Below, in pieces: positions 10,851-22,519 of a DNA stretch of 64,000 bases (positions are counted from its first letter, which is position 1; each line of letters starts with the position of its first letter). The position numbers and the translations under genes are program-made. Location: the NCBI GenBank assembly GCA_018873245.2, contig JAEMBT020000001.1, positions 10,450,220 through 10,514,219 of the forward strand. Direction: 5' to 3'. The notes beneath the pieces are model-generated. The model was given only the letters and a program-made list of their open reading frames with translations, was not told the DNA's origin and did no database searches. This DNA is from Archegozetes longisetosus. Its lineage: Eukaryota > Arthropoda > Arachnida > Sarcoptiformes > Trhypochthoniidae.

Positions 10851-11105
10851 ATGGTAAAATTGGTTGTTTTGGTATTTGTATTAGTTATCTGTACTGTTTT
10901 GGTGATTGATGTTGATGGCTGTAAGTGTAATATGAGTTCAGGCTTGGGACGATTTTGTGGTTCGACTTTGAATCGAGGCAGTAGTGGCTGTTCTGCCGAT
11001 CATATCTATCAATGTGATGGTATTGGAACTGAAGCTGAGAGTTTGGGTTGGTGTAGAAATGGTTGTCGCGAAACACCTGCCGGTCAGAACGACAGATGCA
11101 ATTGA
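10851..11105 (+). CDS. Small secreted cysteine-rich protein, copy B
   Basis: Single-exon gene for an 84-residue preprotein identical to copy A: signal peptide (residues 1-23), then a mature peptide of about 61 residues with eight cysteines. The ATG at 10851 is chosen over the upstream TTG that opens the frame. The gene has a TATA box, an ATG in good context and a polyadenylation signal at 11177-11182, so it looks complete and expressible. In contrast to copy A, its upstream region is not disrupted. I do not recognise a named family; the GRFCG...YQC.G...C..GC.....RC pattern is the main handle for a search. Confidence 0.82.
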   Translation: MVKLVVLVFVLVICTVLVIDVDGCKCNMSSGLGRFCGSTLNRGSSGCSADHIYQCDGIGTEAESLGWCRNGCRETPAGQNDRCN

Positions 11106-11176
11106 TTCGTTCTATTTGTAATCATATTAACTATTATTAACTAATTAACTGAAAGATAGGTTATAATTAAATTCTG

Positions 11177-11182
11177 AATAAA
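11177..11182 (+). terminator. Polyadenylation signal AATAAA, copy B
   Basis: AATAAA 72 bp after the stop codon of the secreted gene. The same signal is present at the mirrored place in copy A. Confidence 0.55.
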
Positions 11183-11250
11183 TAGATACAATTTCGAATA
11201 AATTTATTATAATCCTATATTAATACTTTATTTAATAAATTCAAAGTTCA

Positions 11251-11648
11251 CTATTATTATAATTCCTAAAATTATTAATTTTAATCTTTATTGAAAACTT
11301 GAGTAAAAGTAGCAAAATAAGGATTAAAGTATAATGTTTTAATCTCTAGCTTTAGCTCTAAAGTTAAAGCTCAAGATATTGTCTCAAAGCTTTAGACTCC
11401 AGTGTAAAGCTGAAGACTTGGTATCCCAATGTATTAGTCGACTTAACTTTTTGAACCTATTTTTCTCATAAGATAATTCTCGATTTAAAGCTTCGAAAAT
11501 ATTTTTTCAATTCATACTTTCACTACCACCACATGAAATGATTTCACTATCGAGGTTACACGAATATAATAATTCTAGTTTAGTAAAATTCTATCATTAG
11601 CTATTCACTCAACTATACATTAAAGCTGATCATAGTAAACACAATAAT
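11251..11648. other. Intergenic, no gene seen
   Basis: AT-rich DNA with no supported feature. Confidence 0.4.
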
Positions 11649-11830
11649 CTTTACGACAAAAAACTCTGGTATCCCATTCCATATTTTCAGAATTAATTTT
11701 TCCGATATAAACCTGATTCAACACTTATGAAGAATAATAGGGGACATTATCGAAAAAGAATGAAAAAAATTTCAACTGTGAGTTGCAAAAATAAACCAAA
11801 TATGAGACAATTTATAATTAGAAGTATAGG

Positions 11831-12894
11831 TACGGCTGCCAGGTCTCCGGGATTAGACCGGAGACTCCGGTATTCGGAGGTGTACTCCGGTCTCCGTTTT
11901 GGGAATCTCTGTTTAGTCATTTTCTCCGGTTTTTCAGTTAATATTTTGATAAGAATTTAATGAACATGTAATGTATTTATAGATAAACTTTAAAAATAAA
12001 AGTCTTCAACTCAAAAGATTAACACCTGTTCGTCCACTTGCATTCTTTCATAGACTTATCTTTAAGATTATGTTAATCCTTCCATCACTATCACTTAAGT
12101 ATCACTAAATTATTGAAAGAAGTCTATAAAACTATTTCTCAACATTTTGCAAGAAAATCTAGATAGAGCAATATGGATCTAAGAAAAATCAGATTAATAT
12201 TTCGAAAGTCCACTATAACTGGAGCTTAATATAATCTCTTGGCTGAATTGTAAACCAAATAGACTTTAAAATTCGTTCACATTAGCGGGAGATTCACTAT
12301 ATCTAACTTTACTATAATGAGAGTTTACTGCATAAAGTTTAGTCAGTAATCAAATTAATTAAAGTAAATTTAATATTTTAAATTATTTAGAATAATCTAT
12401 AAAGTTGATAGTTATATTTAATTAAATTAGTCTTATCTATAAATTTATAAGTAAAATGAACAAAAGAGTCAAAAATTCAAGTGCTAATAGTCCTAAAAAG
12501 AAAAATCTAAGATATTATGTTTCATTTAATAATGATTGGTTAAAATATGATTTGTGTAAAGATTGACTGAGAAAGATTGATGAACACAATGCTGATTGTA
12601 TTTTCTGTAAAAGTGGAATTACAATTAAGTTTGATGGCTTTCGTGCTATTGATAATCATTTAAAATCAGACAAGCATAAAAAATACATCAATTGTTAAGA
12701 AGAATAACCCAACCAATAGTTTTCTCGTTTCAAAAAATACAAAAGAGGATGAAGTGACCACAGCAGAAGTGACTTATGTATATCACTCTATAATGCATCA
12801 TCACAGCCTTTATAAGCATTATTGTATTATTTTATAAGGAGAACCCTTTGATACTTTTCTCCGGTTTTTGGTGCCAATTGATCTGGCAGCCGTA
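11831..12894 (+). mobile_element. Nonautonomous hAT element nested in a Tc1 element
   Basis: Terminal inverted repeats TACGGCTGCCAG / CTGGCAGCCGTA. The flanking 8 bp are AGTATAGG on the left and CGTATAGG on the right, a duplication with one mismatch as expected for hAT elements. Other copies of the host element show the uninterrupted site GTATAGGAGTC. The interior is deleted for most of the transposase but keeps the N-terminal zinc-finger part. Confidence 0.75.
12457..12830 (+). pseudogene. hAT transposase N-terminal fragment (BED/TTF-type finger)
   Basis: From ATG 12457 the frame reads a basic leader, then F..DWLKYD...L.KIDEH...C.FCK and a DNHLKS.KHKKYI motif, the Cys2/His2 finger at the start of many arthropod hAT transposases. 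After a frame change it reads a TTAEVTYVYHSIMHHHS block that follows in that protein family. One in-frame TGA (near 12564) and two later stops interrupt it, and the catalytic domain is absent. Matching C-terminal fragments of hAT proteins are found at 46.1 and 60.9 kb. Confidence 0.65.
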
Positions 12895-13092
12895 CGTATA
12901 GGAGTCATTGAACAAAACTATGAAATAACTCATTAAAAATGTATAGCTGCAAAAGGAGACTGAATTAAATTTTCATTTCTTTTTACTTGCAATCATTTGA
13001 ATCAAATGATTCTTGTGATAAATTTGAGGTCAAAATATTGTAATTTTCATTAGAAAATTTACACTTACTTTTTCCGGATTTTTTGTCCTAAG

Positions 13093-13766
13093 GCATATAG
13101 CTTACCTTAAAGTGTAGTATTTTAAATCATGAATCAATATCTATTATAAAATTTTACATAATATATTTTCGTTATGAGTAAATTGCTCGTTTCCAACCAA
13201 TTATTCAATCTTTATAATGAAAATTAAACCTAAATTTCTCAAAAGAAAGTACATGAAAGAAAACTTATCTATTGTATTTGAAGGCTTTTAATTTAAAAGC
13301 GATTTAATTTGTAAAATCAGTGTCTTTTACACTAGAAATAGTTTCCAAAAAATGTCTTCATTCACATAATTATTACTCAAATCCGTCTTGCAAATCAAGT
13401 ACTTTTAATTAAATTTGTTTTTTACTTAAGCATGTGACAAGACTTCACGAATTTCAGGTTACACAAGATTTTACAAGCAAATATAGTCATCCATTTTAAT
13501 TTAAAAATTTTAAACATTTATTTGATAATTCGTTTTTTTAAATAATTATTTTATTTTAATTATAGAATTTGTGGCAATATTAGAGTTTATGGTAAAAATT
13601 TGAAATCAATTTTAGTCAGAACATTAAACTATTATAAAATATTTTGAACTGAATTTTATTAAATTATTTCAGATTTATTCAATAAAGTCTAGAATTTTTT
13701 AAAAATTGATAAAACTGTTTTTCTCATATCACTTCCTTGAAATGTAACAAATATTATATGAAAATT
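13093..13766. other. Intergenic, 3' flank of carboxypeptidase copy 1
   Basis: No supported gene; very AT-rich sequence downstream of the minus-strand carboxypeptidase. Confidence 0.4.
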
Positions 13767-16319
13767 TTAAACTTCTTTCGCAAGAGCTTTAGCGAAAGCT
13801 ATAAATCCAGCTGTTGTTTCCTCACCGCAAGGCTTAATATATCTAGCCGGAAGATTAAATCCATAAGAACCTGTATCGCGCAATTCAACTGTATAGGAAT
13901 ATTTGACACCAGCACTACCATAAGCCCAATCTATTAATCGCATTAAAGCAAATAAGGGAATCAATTGATTATAATTGAGGCAATGTTTTTTGCCAGCTCT
14001 CAAGGTATGATCAGAAATCTCAAAATTTTGTTGACTTCTTGTGATTTAAGACAAACTCATCTATAATTTAAATCTCTTAATTTCGCTTTACCTTAACCTG
14101 ATTTTCATCATATTTCTAAAGTTGAAAAGCTTTAAAATTTTGATCTGTAAAGCCCTAAACTAATTTCTGAGAGATACTCCATTCTATTTGTTAATCATGA
14201 GTTGAAACACTGATTACTTTAAACTTTTACAATTAGCGAAAAATTTCAATATTTAAATATTCAATAGTGAGACTTGTAAAATAACATAAGACTATCCTCT
14301 CCAATTTTTTCTATCAAAATTTTGTAGCCTAAACGTATTTAATACGAGTTTACCGTCTGCTCCACCGGCGGCAGCATCTAATGACATGGAAACAATTAGA
14401 ATTTTAATTGAAATTGTCTATTTGTACGTTTAAGCAGTGATGACTTACAGAGAACATTAGTTGATGTTCCGATTGTATATTTAGTTCTATAATATTTGGC
14501 CAATTCATCCGTTGCTATCTTTGCCATTGAACGCTGTTATTAAATAAGAGCAAATTCTTTTTCTTAAATAGTACTATAGGAGTATTGTTGAAAAGTTTCA
14601 ATTCTTACCAGAGCCCTGTCATCTGGTGTTACTGCACTCGTATAACCCTAGAAAATAATACAAAGTATTACACTCTTTCATGATCTATTTTTGAAATTTA
14701 GTTATTACTCTCAAAAATTGTTTGGTTTCGTTCAAGAATTGTTAAATACTATGGGCTAGCATAATAAAATTTCTCAAATAAAACATTTATAAGATTCTTA
14801 CCCAAGGATATAACCAATATTGGCCATAACAGTGAATTGCAAAATATGCTTTCACTCTATTCTTAATGCTGGTAATGTAATTGGCGAGTGCTTTAGTCTC
14901 AGGTTCGGAGAAGGGACTTGGACCTTTATAAGTTTCATGACATGGGTTGGAACTTGCCCTTCGACTCCCCATTCGTGACCAAAATTTCGGTTTGGGTCAG
15001 TTCCTGATGCGGGTGAAAATTGAGTGATAAATATATTAATTACTATTATACTTTACCAAGTGAGACGTCTTCAGTGTTTTGCCCCTCTAGAGTTCAAGAT
15101 AGAGGGGCACTCGAATTTTTGATTGAAATATATAGCTAATAGATTGAAATTTCTCAATATTTATCCTAGTCAAGGAGAATTTCATATGAGAGTAGCAGAG
15201 ATTAGGTTGAATTGTTGGGTTTTAGTGACTTAAATACTTCATAGTCACCTTAAAGCTCTGGACTTTGATATGGTATGTTTGCAACATTTTATTTGTAGCT
15301 CGAAACTATTTGCTTACCTATGCAAGAATTACGGTTTGGTTTTCTAGTTTTTCTCCACATTCTATCCTAATTTGTCCAAAAATAAATTTATATTACTCAC
15401 AAGTATTTTTATAATTGTTAATTGGGGTTTCTAACCTTAGTGTGTGTATATTCATATCCATCAGGATTAACGACTGGTAAAATATAGAAATCAAACTTTT
15501 GAAGTAAAGGTTTGATATCTGTATTATTAGAACTGTAGCCGTTAACCAGTTCTTGAATAAAGTATGTTGTGAATGCGGGTCCAATCCATTCACGAGCATG
15601 TATTCCAGAATCAATCCAAATGACAGGTTTGTTTTTATTTACCTGATTAACACCAATCCGAATGAGTCGAAGATCATTACCTTCAAAAGACTTGCCAATA
15701 CTCTCCACACCAGCTATCGATGGATATTGTGATTGTATGGTAGATAAAAATTTAAAAATATTATTCAATCGTTGATATGAGCTCCAGAAGTTCGAAATAG
15801 CTTCTGCTTTATTCTTCGACTTTTTTGTTGAAATTGTTTGAGCAGTTCTTTCCGACAGTAATAATCTAGGTCAAATTTAAAATTTATCTCAAATTTTGGT
15901 CTCATCTACAATAATATAATATTTATCTGAGCAAAAAATGATACTTTTCTAAGTCATCAATCAAAACAGTTTTATCAAAACTTTTTTTGCGTAATAATTC
16001 TTCGAACGATTGTTTAAGTTGTGGCGGAACCATCACATCAACGGATTTGTTGAGTGCAGACGGAGGTTTCCAGAAGTCAAGCTTTTGATGGAAATTCAAT
16101 TTTTTAGGTCAAACTTTTAGTCAAAGTATTTCTTGAGATATTTACCCCAATATAACTTTGCTCTAAATATTGCAAATAATTCAGTTGTGATTCTGATGTT
16201 GGTATCAAACGAAAAATAGTATATCCATTATAATGACGAACAGTATCTGAATATACACTATGAATGAAGATGAAACTCAAAGCCAATGACAAAATTAATA
16301 AACTGTTCGTCATATTCAT
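13767..16319 (-). pseudogene. M14 metallocarboxypeptidase, copy 1 (one frameshift)
   Basis: Nine exons matching copy 2 in every length but two (exon 1 and exon 5): 16319-16146, 16081-15945, 15865-15436, 15366-15318, 15003-14802, 14647-14609, 14533-14449, 14377-14354 and 13930-13767, all with GT-AG introns. The product starts with a signal peptide (ATG 16319 or 16313), then an activation propeptide (LDFWKPP), and a catalytic domain with HAREW zinc ligands, IHCYGQYW (third ligand), a Tyr at the Tyr248 position (codon TAT split by intron 7), Asp at the specificity position 255 and VELRD with the catalytic Glu. Exon 5 is 202 nt instead of 203: one base is missing near 14962-14968, which shifts the frame before the CHETYKG block. 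Nothing else is broken, so it is either a very recent pseudogene or a sequence error. Confidence 0.85.
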
Positions 16320-17894
16320 AACTAGAGTTAAGATAAAAGAAGTTCAATTCAATTGAAGTATTAAGCTTTCGTTCTGTTCTGATAAACGATTGCTTTTAGT
16401 AGCTGTTAAATGGTTTTATCGTATAAATATGACCACTCATCAAACACCTTATGAATTTGATGAAAGTAATAAACTTTGTTTAATGCGTAATGAGTTTTAT
16501 ACCCTCACAAATGATAATTTGTGCACATAATTGATTTAGATATAATTCATTGAATATTTATGTTATTGATTAATGAATTGACGTATGGCAATTCATGTCT
16601 ATTAAATCATCATATTATTCTACTACACCTACAAAACTTACACATATGTTCTATATTGTATAGATTTCAAGGAAAAGTCTAATAATTTGACCTCATTCTC
16701 ATATACATAAGGGCTCACATTGATGTCTGCATTTGATCGCATAAGTATTCCTAATAAACTCAAATCTTTATTGTGTTTAGGGCAGATTGGGTCATGAATT
16801 CAGATAGAAATATAAAGTGAGAGTAAATAAATTACTACTGAATTTTAGGATAAACAACTAATGGGACAGAAATAAGAGCAATCATTACTAAAATAATTAT
16901 AAGATTGGTTAGAATAAAAGGTTCGAATGTAAAGTCTATTAGTTATAGAGAAACATTTACAAAAAATCTTCATTAAAAAAATTTTTGAGATTTCTTAATA
17001 ATAGTTTTAATTTATGATTCTACATAATGATGGCGAAGATTATAGCTTCATAATTTTAGGGAATGAGACATGAAACGATTTTAACATAAACTCGTTTCTA
17101 AATGTTTATGGGAAAATATTAGAATGAAAACGAGTTATCATATTTAAATTAAAACTATTTTGAAATTTTTCTTAAATATATTCTTCGTTAAAACGAATTT
17201 TTAAGTTAAATTTTTAGTACTGTTTATCACTGTGTTTATATTTTGCCGTGAATGTTCATTGTATGGAGATGCGAGAAAACCAGAATATCCTTCATTAAAC
17301 TCTTCTAATAAAATATTCATACTTATTGAAAAAAAGACTTTCGTTAACTATTATTGGCTTATCTATTTTAATATTTTTCAGTTTTTCCAAATCAAAGTAG
17401 AAAGGTAATTCAAATTAATAGATATAAAACATGCCATTGTTTTGAGAGCCTGCTCTTCGAAGATATTCGTCGTTAATGTAATTGAAACCTAACGTTTCGA
17501 TATCTACAGAGATAGACAAAAATTTTCATGAAACTGAGGAATGTAAAGTAGTAGCGTGTTTATTGATATATTTAAGCATATTTCCATTTTAAAATTTCTT
17601 TCCCCACCCCGATTTCTCAGGAGAAATCATTCGCATATTAATGCACCCCATAAATACTTTTTAACCAGCTTGTTAGGAAAGTCAATTTATTTAGTTGTAG
17701 GGCTTTAGGTATTTCCTGTAACAATATTTGAAAATATTTGTATCTTATATGTTGGATTTGTTATTGTAAATTATTGTGAATTTTTTTTTCAAATTTTTAG
17801 ATTTCTTTTACTAAATTTTGAATCACTTTTTGTTTATGGCAGTTTAAAACACTTTGTATTTCATTGCCTAGAAATATAATCAAAATATGGAAAT
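16320..17894. other. Intergenic between the two carboxypeptidase genes
   Basis: No gene seen. The part next to 16320 would be the promoter of copy 1. An AT-rich TATTTATA on the minus strand near 16423-16430 is a possible TATA element, but it is weak evidence in such AT-rich DNA. Confidence 0.4.
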
Positions 17895-20498
17895 TTAAAC
17901 TTCTTTTGCAAGAGCTTTAGAGAACGCTATGAAAGCAGCAGTTGTTTCAGCAGAGCATGGCTTTATCTGATTAGCAGGAAGAGTGAATCCATAAGAACCC
18001 TTATCACGCAATTCAACTGTATAGGAATATTTGATACCAGCACTACCGTAGGCCCAATCTATCAGTTACAATAAAAAATAAGCCAATTAATGAATAAAAT
18101 TAAAAAAATAGGATTGTTACCTCTCAAGGTTTAATATTATGTTTTGGGATTTTCTGTGGTTTGCTTTGGCAAAAGACAAATAATTTCAAAGTTTCTTACT
18201 TTAATCTAATTTTTGCGTTTATTGACTCTTCGAACTTTTAAAACTACAATCAAAATAGCTAATGCAAAATTAGTTTGTGACAGATATTTTTACTAGAGTA
18301 CTGCTTTTGATTCGTAATTCTGCTACTGCAAAATAAAATTCCGAGACTAGTACTTTATGGCAGAATCTTATAAATAATATAAAATTATCTCTTCAACATT
18401 TTTCTTAACAATTTTTAATAGCAAAAAGGTGATAAACCTAACGAAAGTTGTATCACTTACCGTCTGCTCCACCAGCACCTGCGTCTGGAAGCATTGAAAC
18501 AATTGAATTCATATTAGAATATAATGAAACCTGGTTCAAGCATCATATTACTTACGGAGAACGTTAGTTGATGTTCCGATTGTATATTTAGTGTTATAAA
18601 GTTTAGCCAATGCATCGGTCGCTATCTTTCCCATCGAAAACTGTTGGGGATCAAAAGCAAAAACTTTGTGTTAAGTCAAGTGTTAGTTATTTATCGTTAA
18701 ATTTTGATTTGTACCAGAGCCGCATCATCTTGTGTTAATGAACTCGTATAGCCCTGAAAATTAAAAAAATTATGCTATTTCACTCTTTAATAAGCTTTAT
18801 CATTAAAAATATATTAAATTTATTGTTATTACCACTATCAAAAGTATTATACATTTATACTATAATACTTAAATACAAACTGCTAACAAGAACGAGCTCT
18901 AATAAAACTAAATATCTACCAGTATAATAGTCTTACCCATGGATATAGCCAATATTGACCATATGAGTGAACAGCAAAGTATGCCTTAACTCTATTTTTG
19001 ATACTTGTGATATAATTAGAAAGCGCTTTAGTTTCTGGTTCTGAGAAAGCGCTCGAACCTTTATAAGTTTCATGACACGGATTACTACTCGCCCCCGCAA
19101 ATCCCCATTTATAGTCGAAATTTCGGTTTGGATCCGTACCTAATGGATTGAATATTTTATTCATGAACTATTTCAATTATACTTTGCTAGGCTTCATGAG
19201 ATGCAATTTGAAATTTGTCAAAATTTGAGTGTAATCAAAACTCGTCGGGTTTCAACAAGTAATTTTTCAAGATTTCTCTTCAATCGTTCAACTTTTGCCT
19301 TATTTTCACCGATTTCATTTTAAAGACGTTCAAAGCTTAGTTAGATTGGAATACTTTTATAAAATATTCAAATCTGGTCACAAATTTGAGAATAAACATC
19401 CATTTTACAATTATTTGAAGCGGATTAGAACCAATCTAAATTCTTTTAGCAAAGTACGTTCGCAAAAATTGTTTGCCCCTCGAAAATATTTTTTAACATA
19501 CCTATGCACGAATTGCGGTTTGGTTTTCTAGTTTTTCTCCACATTCTATCCTAATTTGTCCAAAAATAAATTTATATTACTCACAAGTATTTTTATAATT
19601 GTTAATTGGGGTTTCTAACCTTAGTGTGTGTATATTCATATCCATCAGGATTAACGACTGGTAAAATATAGAAATCAAACTTTTGAAGTAAAGGTTTGAT
19701 ATCTGTATTATTAGAACTGTAGCCGTTAACCAGTTCTTGAATAAAGTATGTTGTGAATGCAGGCGCAATCCATTCACGAGCATGTATTCCGGAATCAATC
19801 CAAATGACAGGTTTGTTTTTATTTGCCTGATTAACACCAATCCGAATGAGTCGAAGATCATTACCTTCAAAAGACTTGCCAATACTCTCAACACCAGCTA
19901 TCGATGGATATTGTGATTGGATGGTAGATAAAAATTTAAAAATATTATTCAATCGTTGATATGAGCTCCAGAAGTTCGAAATAGCTTCTGCTTTATTCAA
20001 CGCATTTTTTGTTGGACTTCTTTGAGCTGATCTCTCAATAGCTAAAGTCCTGGATTTTATTAAGAATTAATTCTTAAATAAAGGTCTTTTAGACAACTAA
20101 ATAATATTTATCTGAGCAAAAAAATGATACTTTTCTAAGTCATCAGTCAAAACAGTTTTATCAAAATTGTTTTTGCGTAATAATTCTTCAAATGATTGCT
20201 TAAGTTGTGGCGGAACCATCACATCAACGGATTTGTTGAGTGCAGACGGAGGTTTCCAAAAGTCAAGCTTTTGATGGAAATTCAAGGTTTAAATTAAACT
20301 TTTAGTCAAATTATTTTTTGAGATGTTTACCCCAACATAAATTTGCTCTAAATATTGCAAATAATTCAGTTGTGATTCTGATGTTGGTATCAAACGAAAA
20401 ATAGTATATCCATCATAATGACGAACAGTATCCGAATATACACTATGAATGAAGATGAAACTCAAAGCCAATGAGAAAATTAATAAACTGTTCGTCAT
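17895..20498 (-). CDS. M14 metallocarboxypeptidase (carboxypeptidase B-like), copy 2
   Basis: Nine exons with consistent GT-AG introns and phases: 20498-20331, 20267-20131, 20049-19620, 19550-19502, 19139-18937, 18753-18715, 18640-18556, 18484-18461 and 18058-17895, giving 432 residues. Residues 1-22 are a signal peptide, about 23-115 the activation propeptide (LDFWKPPS near 57), then the peptidase domain. Zinc ligands are H191 and E194 (HAREW) and H319 (HSYGQYW). The catalytic Glu is E394 in VELRD. D378 sits where carboxypeptidase B has Asp255, which suggests cleavage of C-terminal Lys/Arg. The residue equivalent to Tyr248 is His371 (codon CAC, split by intron 7), unlike the Tyr in copy 1. 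It is probably a secreted digestive zymogen. The length is typical of arthropod family members. Confidence 0.93.
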
Positions 20499-20759
20499 AT
20501 TCTTCAAAAGCCTAAAACTTGACTTAATCAAAGTTTCAAATAAGTATATGATTTGGTTTACGCTTTTTTTGTAGACTCGCTTTGACACAGAAACATTAAT
20601 AAATCATTTTATCAATCTCATTAAAGATATTAATTTTATTTAATATGTAACGAGATTAATACCAACATAAATGCTAATTTTGTCACACAATTAGTACAAA
20701 TGGAATTCATTTGATATGAATGTCAATGCTTTATAGATTCTACAGGTCATTCAATTCTA

Positions 20760-21333
20760 AAGGGTGGTCAATTTCTTTCTAGAAAGAAACATATGTTTTA
20801 CACTCCTCTTCTAAAAGCAAAAAAAGCTTAACTTTATGTATTTAAACGATATTAGAGGTAAAGTCTCATTCTATAATATTATGGGCTTTCGAAAAGTTAT
20901 GGGTTTTGAATAATTCCAGAGGTCTAAGAATAAAAATTTCATTATTGTTATAGAATATCATATCCCCTAATATCATGAAAAAAATTAAAAATTTCTCTTT
21001 CATCTGGGTGCTTGGCAATAATAGTCAAATTGTTAGTTGTTTGCTCAAGAATTTAATAACAGTTCTGTGTTCTAAACTTGCCATTTTTTTCAAAATTTGC
21101 AAACAACTAACAATTTGACTACTATTGCCAAGAACCCAGATGAGAGAAAAATTTTTAATTTTTGTCATGATATTAGGGGATATGATATTCTATAACAATA
21201 ATGAAATTTTTATTCTTAGACCTCTGGAACTATTCTAAACCCATAACTTTTCGAAAGACCCTAATAACTTTCCAAACTCTTGAAGTAGGGGTTACACTTT
21301 CATTTCTTTTCAGAAAGAAAATTGAACACCCTT
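20760..21333. mobile_element. Foldback MITE, 574 bp, TA target site
   Basis: The two halves are long inverted repeats (about 250-290 bp each) around a short loop near 21045-21100. The outer ends read AAGGGTGGTCAATTT and its near-complement AAATTGAACACCCTT. TA dinucleotides flank both ends (20758-20759 and 21334-21335), as for Tc1/mariner-type MITEs. No coding capacity is seen. A transcript would fold into one long hairpin. Confidence 0.8.
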
Positions 21334-22475
21334 TATTATGACACTGATATTTATCATCATAGGATTGTATTTGAGTCATTAAAGGTTTTTATATATGTTA
21401 TCCAGTTTATAAAACGTATTTCTGGCATTATTCTGTAACATTTATCTACTAAGGAATAGATGTTATAAATGAACTTATATAAGCGCCATGTATAAAATAA
21501 TAATCTATCACTAGTTACACTAGCAGTATTTATTTTCATCAGTTCTATAACGATAACAGATTAACGCCTTCGCTGAGTTCGTGCTATACTTTCATTATTA
21601 GACATCTTAAAAGTGTTTTTTTTAACTTTTTCTCGCAAATTCTGAAAAATTGTCGTACGTTTTTCAGATTTCATATCATAGAAATAATATTTTGACCTAA
21701 ATAAATAAATCATAAAATATGACTCTCAAAATTGAGTTCAGGGCTATAATGCCTCAAACGTTTATGCGGTTTGAATATTTCAGTTAAAGCATTGAAGCAT
21801 TAATCATTCAATAAAATAATTGATGAATTAAAGTTTATAAATTTCTATTCAAAATTAATATGATAAAATTTCTTATAGTTCTTATTTATTAATACAAAGT
21901 ACACTTAGAATTTAAGATAAATCAAAATCAATAAAATTTGTATAGTTTTAATCTATAGTTATAGTTTGGATATGTATTAGATATGCTATGTATTAGAGAT
22001 ATTATTTACTTTATTATAGGATTTTTTGGTCCTATGGATCAAGATTCGATGCATTTGTTGGTTTTTAGCGTCAAAATATTTTATGTTCTTTGTTATTTTG
22101 AATTAATCAAAATTGATATATTGAAATTTGCCTAAAAATACTACTGTTTGTAAAATCAACAGAAATTGATATATAGATTAATTACAATTTGAAAAATTAT
22201 GTTGTCAGGATATGAATTTCGACTATAAAAGATCGAGTTATCAATATTGAAGTGCATTTATGGCTATGTTCTAGCCAGGATGAACTAAAAGCATACTTCT
22301 GGTTCTTCCATAGAACCTTATTGTCGACTTCCAATTTTGGAATGCAAATACTTAGTCGAGTGAAAACTAAAGAAAAATTTCACATAGGAGAACATAGGAT
22401 GGTTTCTGAGTTTTCCAATAAGTTTAAAATCAAAGAGAAGCCAAAGATAAATGTTTAATCTCCAGTTTTGCACAT
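21334..22475. other. Intergenic, no gene seen
   Basis: AT-rich DNA between the foldback MITE and the receptor array; short open frames only, without motifs. Confidence 0.4.
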
Positions 22476-22519
22476 GCGCTAGGGATTGAAAAGACAACTT
22501 AACTTGTATCGAATAAGTT

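Larger units (their letters stand above)
10201..11250. repeat. Right arm of inverted segmental duplication (uninterrupted)
   Basis: This 1050-bp arm pairs with 2342-2856 plus 5371-5913 in reverse complement. It carries the intact pre-insertion target CTTTTGTC (as GACAAAAG) at 10736-10743 and therefore records the state of the other arm before the Merlin insertion. Confidence 0.93.
11649..13092 (+). mobile_element. Tc1-type nonautonomous element, copy 1 (interrupted by hAT)
   Basis: Begins with CTTTACGACAAAAAA and ends near 13092 with the reverse complement of the same motif (TTTTTTGTCCTAAGG). It shares its interior with the copies at 30253, 40465 and 52191, which retain the C-terminal third of a Tc1-type transposase. 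Here the sequence is split by a 1064-bp hAT insertion at 11831-12894. Downstream it resumes with GAGTCATTGAACAAAACTAT, as in the other copies. Confidence 0.75.

Noticed and set aside
15418..15768. Treating the carboxypeptidase open frames as separate short proteins
   Set aside because: They are single exons of nine-exon genes; splice phases and lengths match between the two copies.
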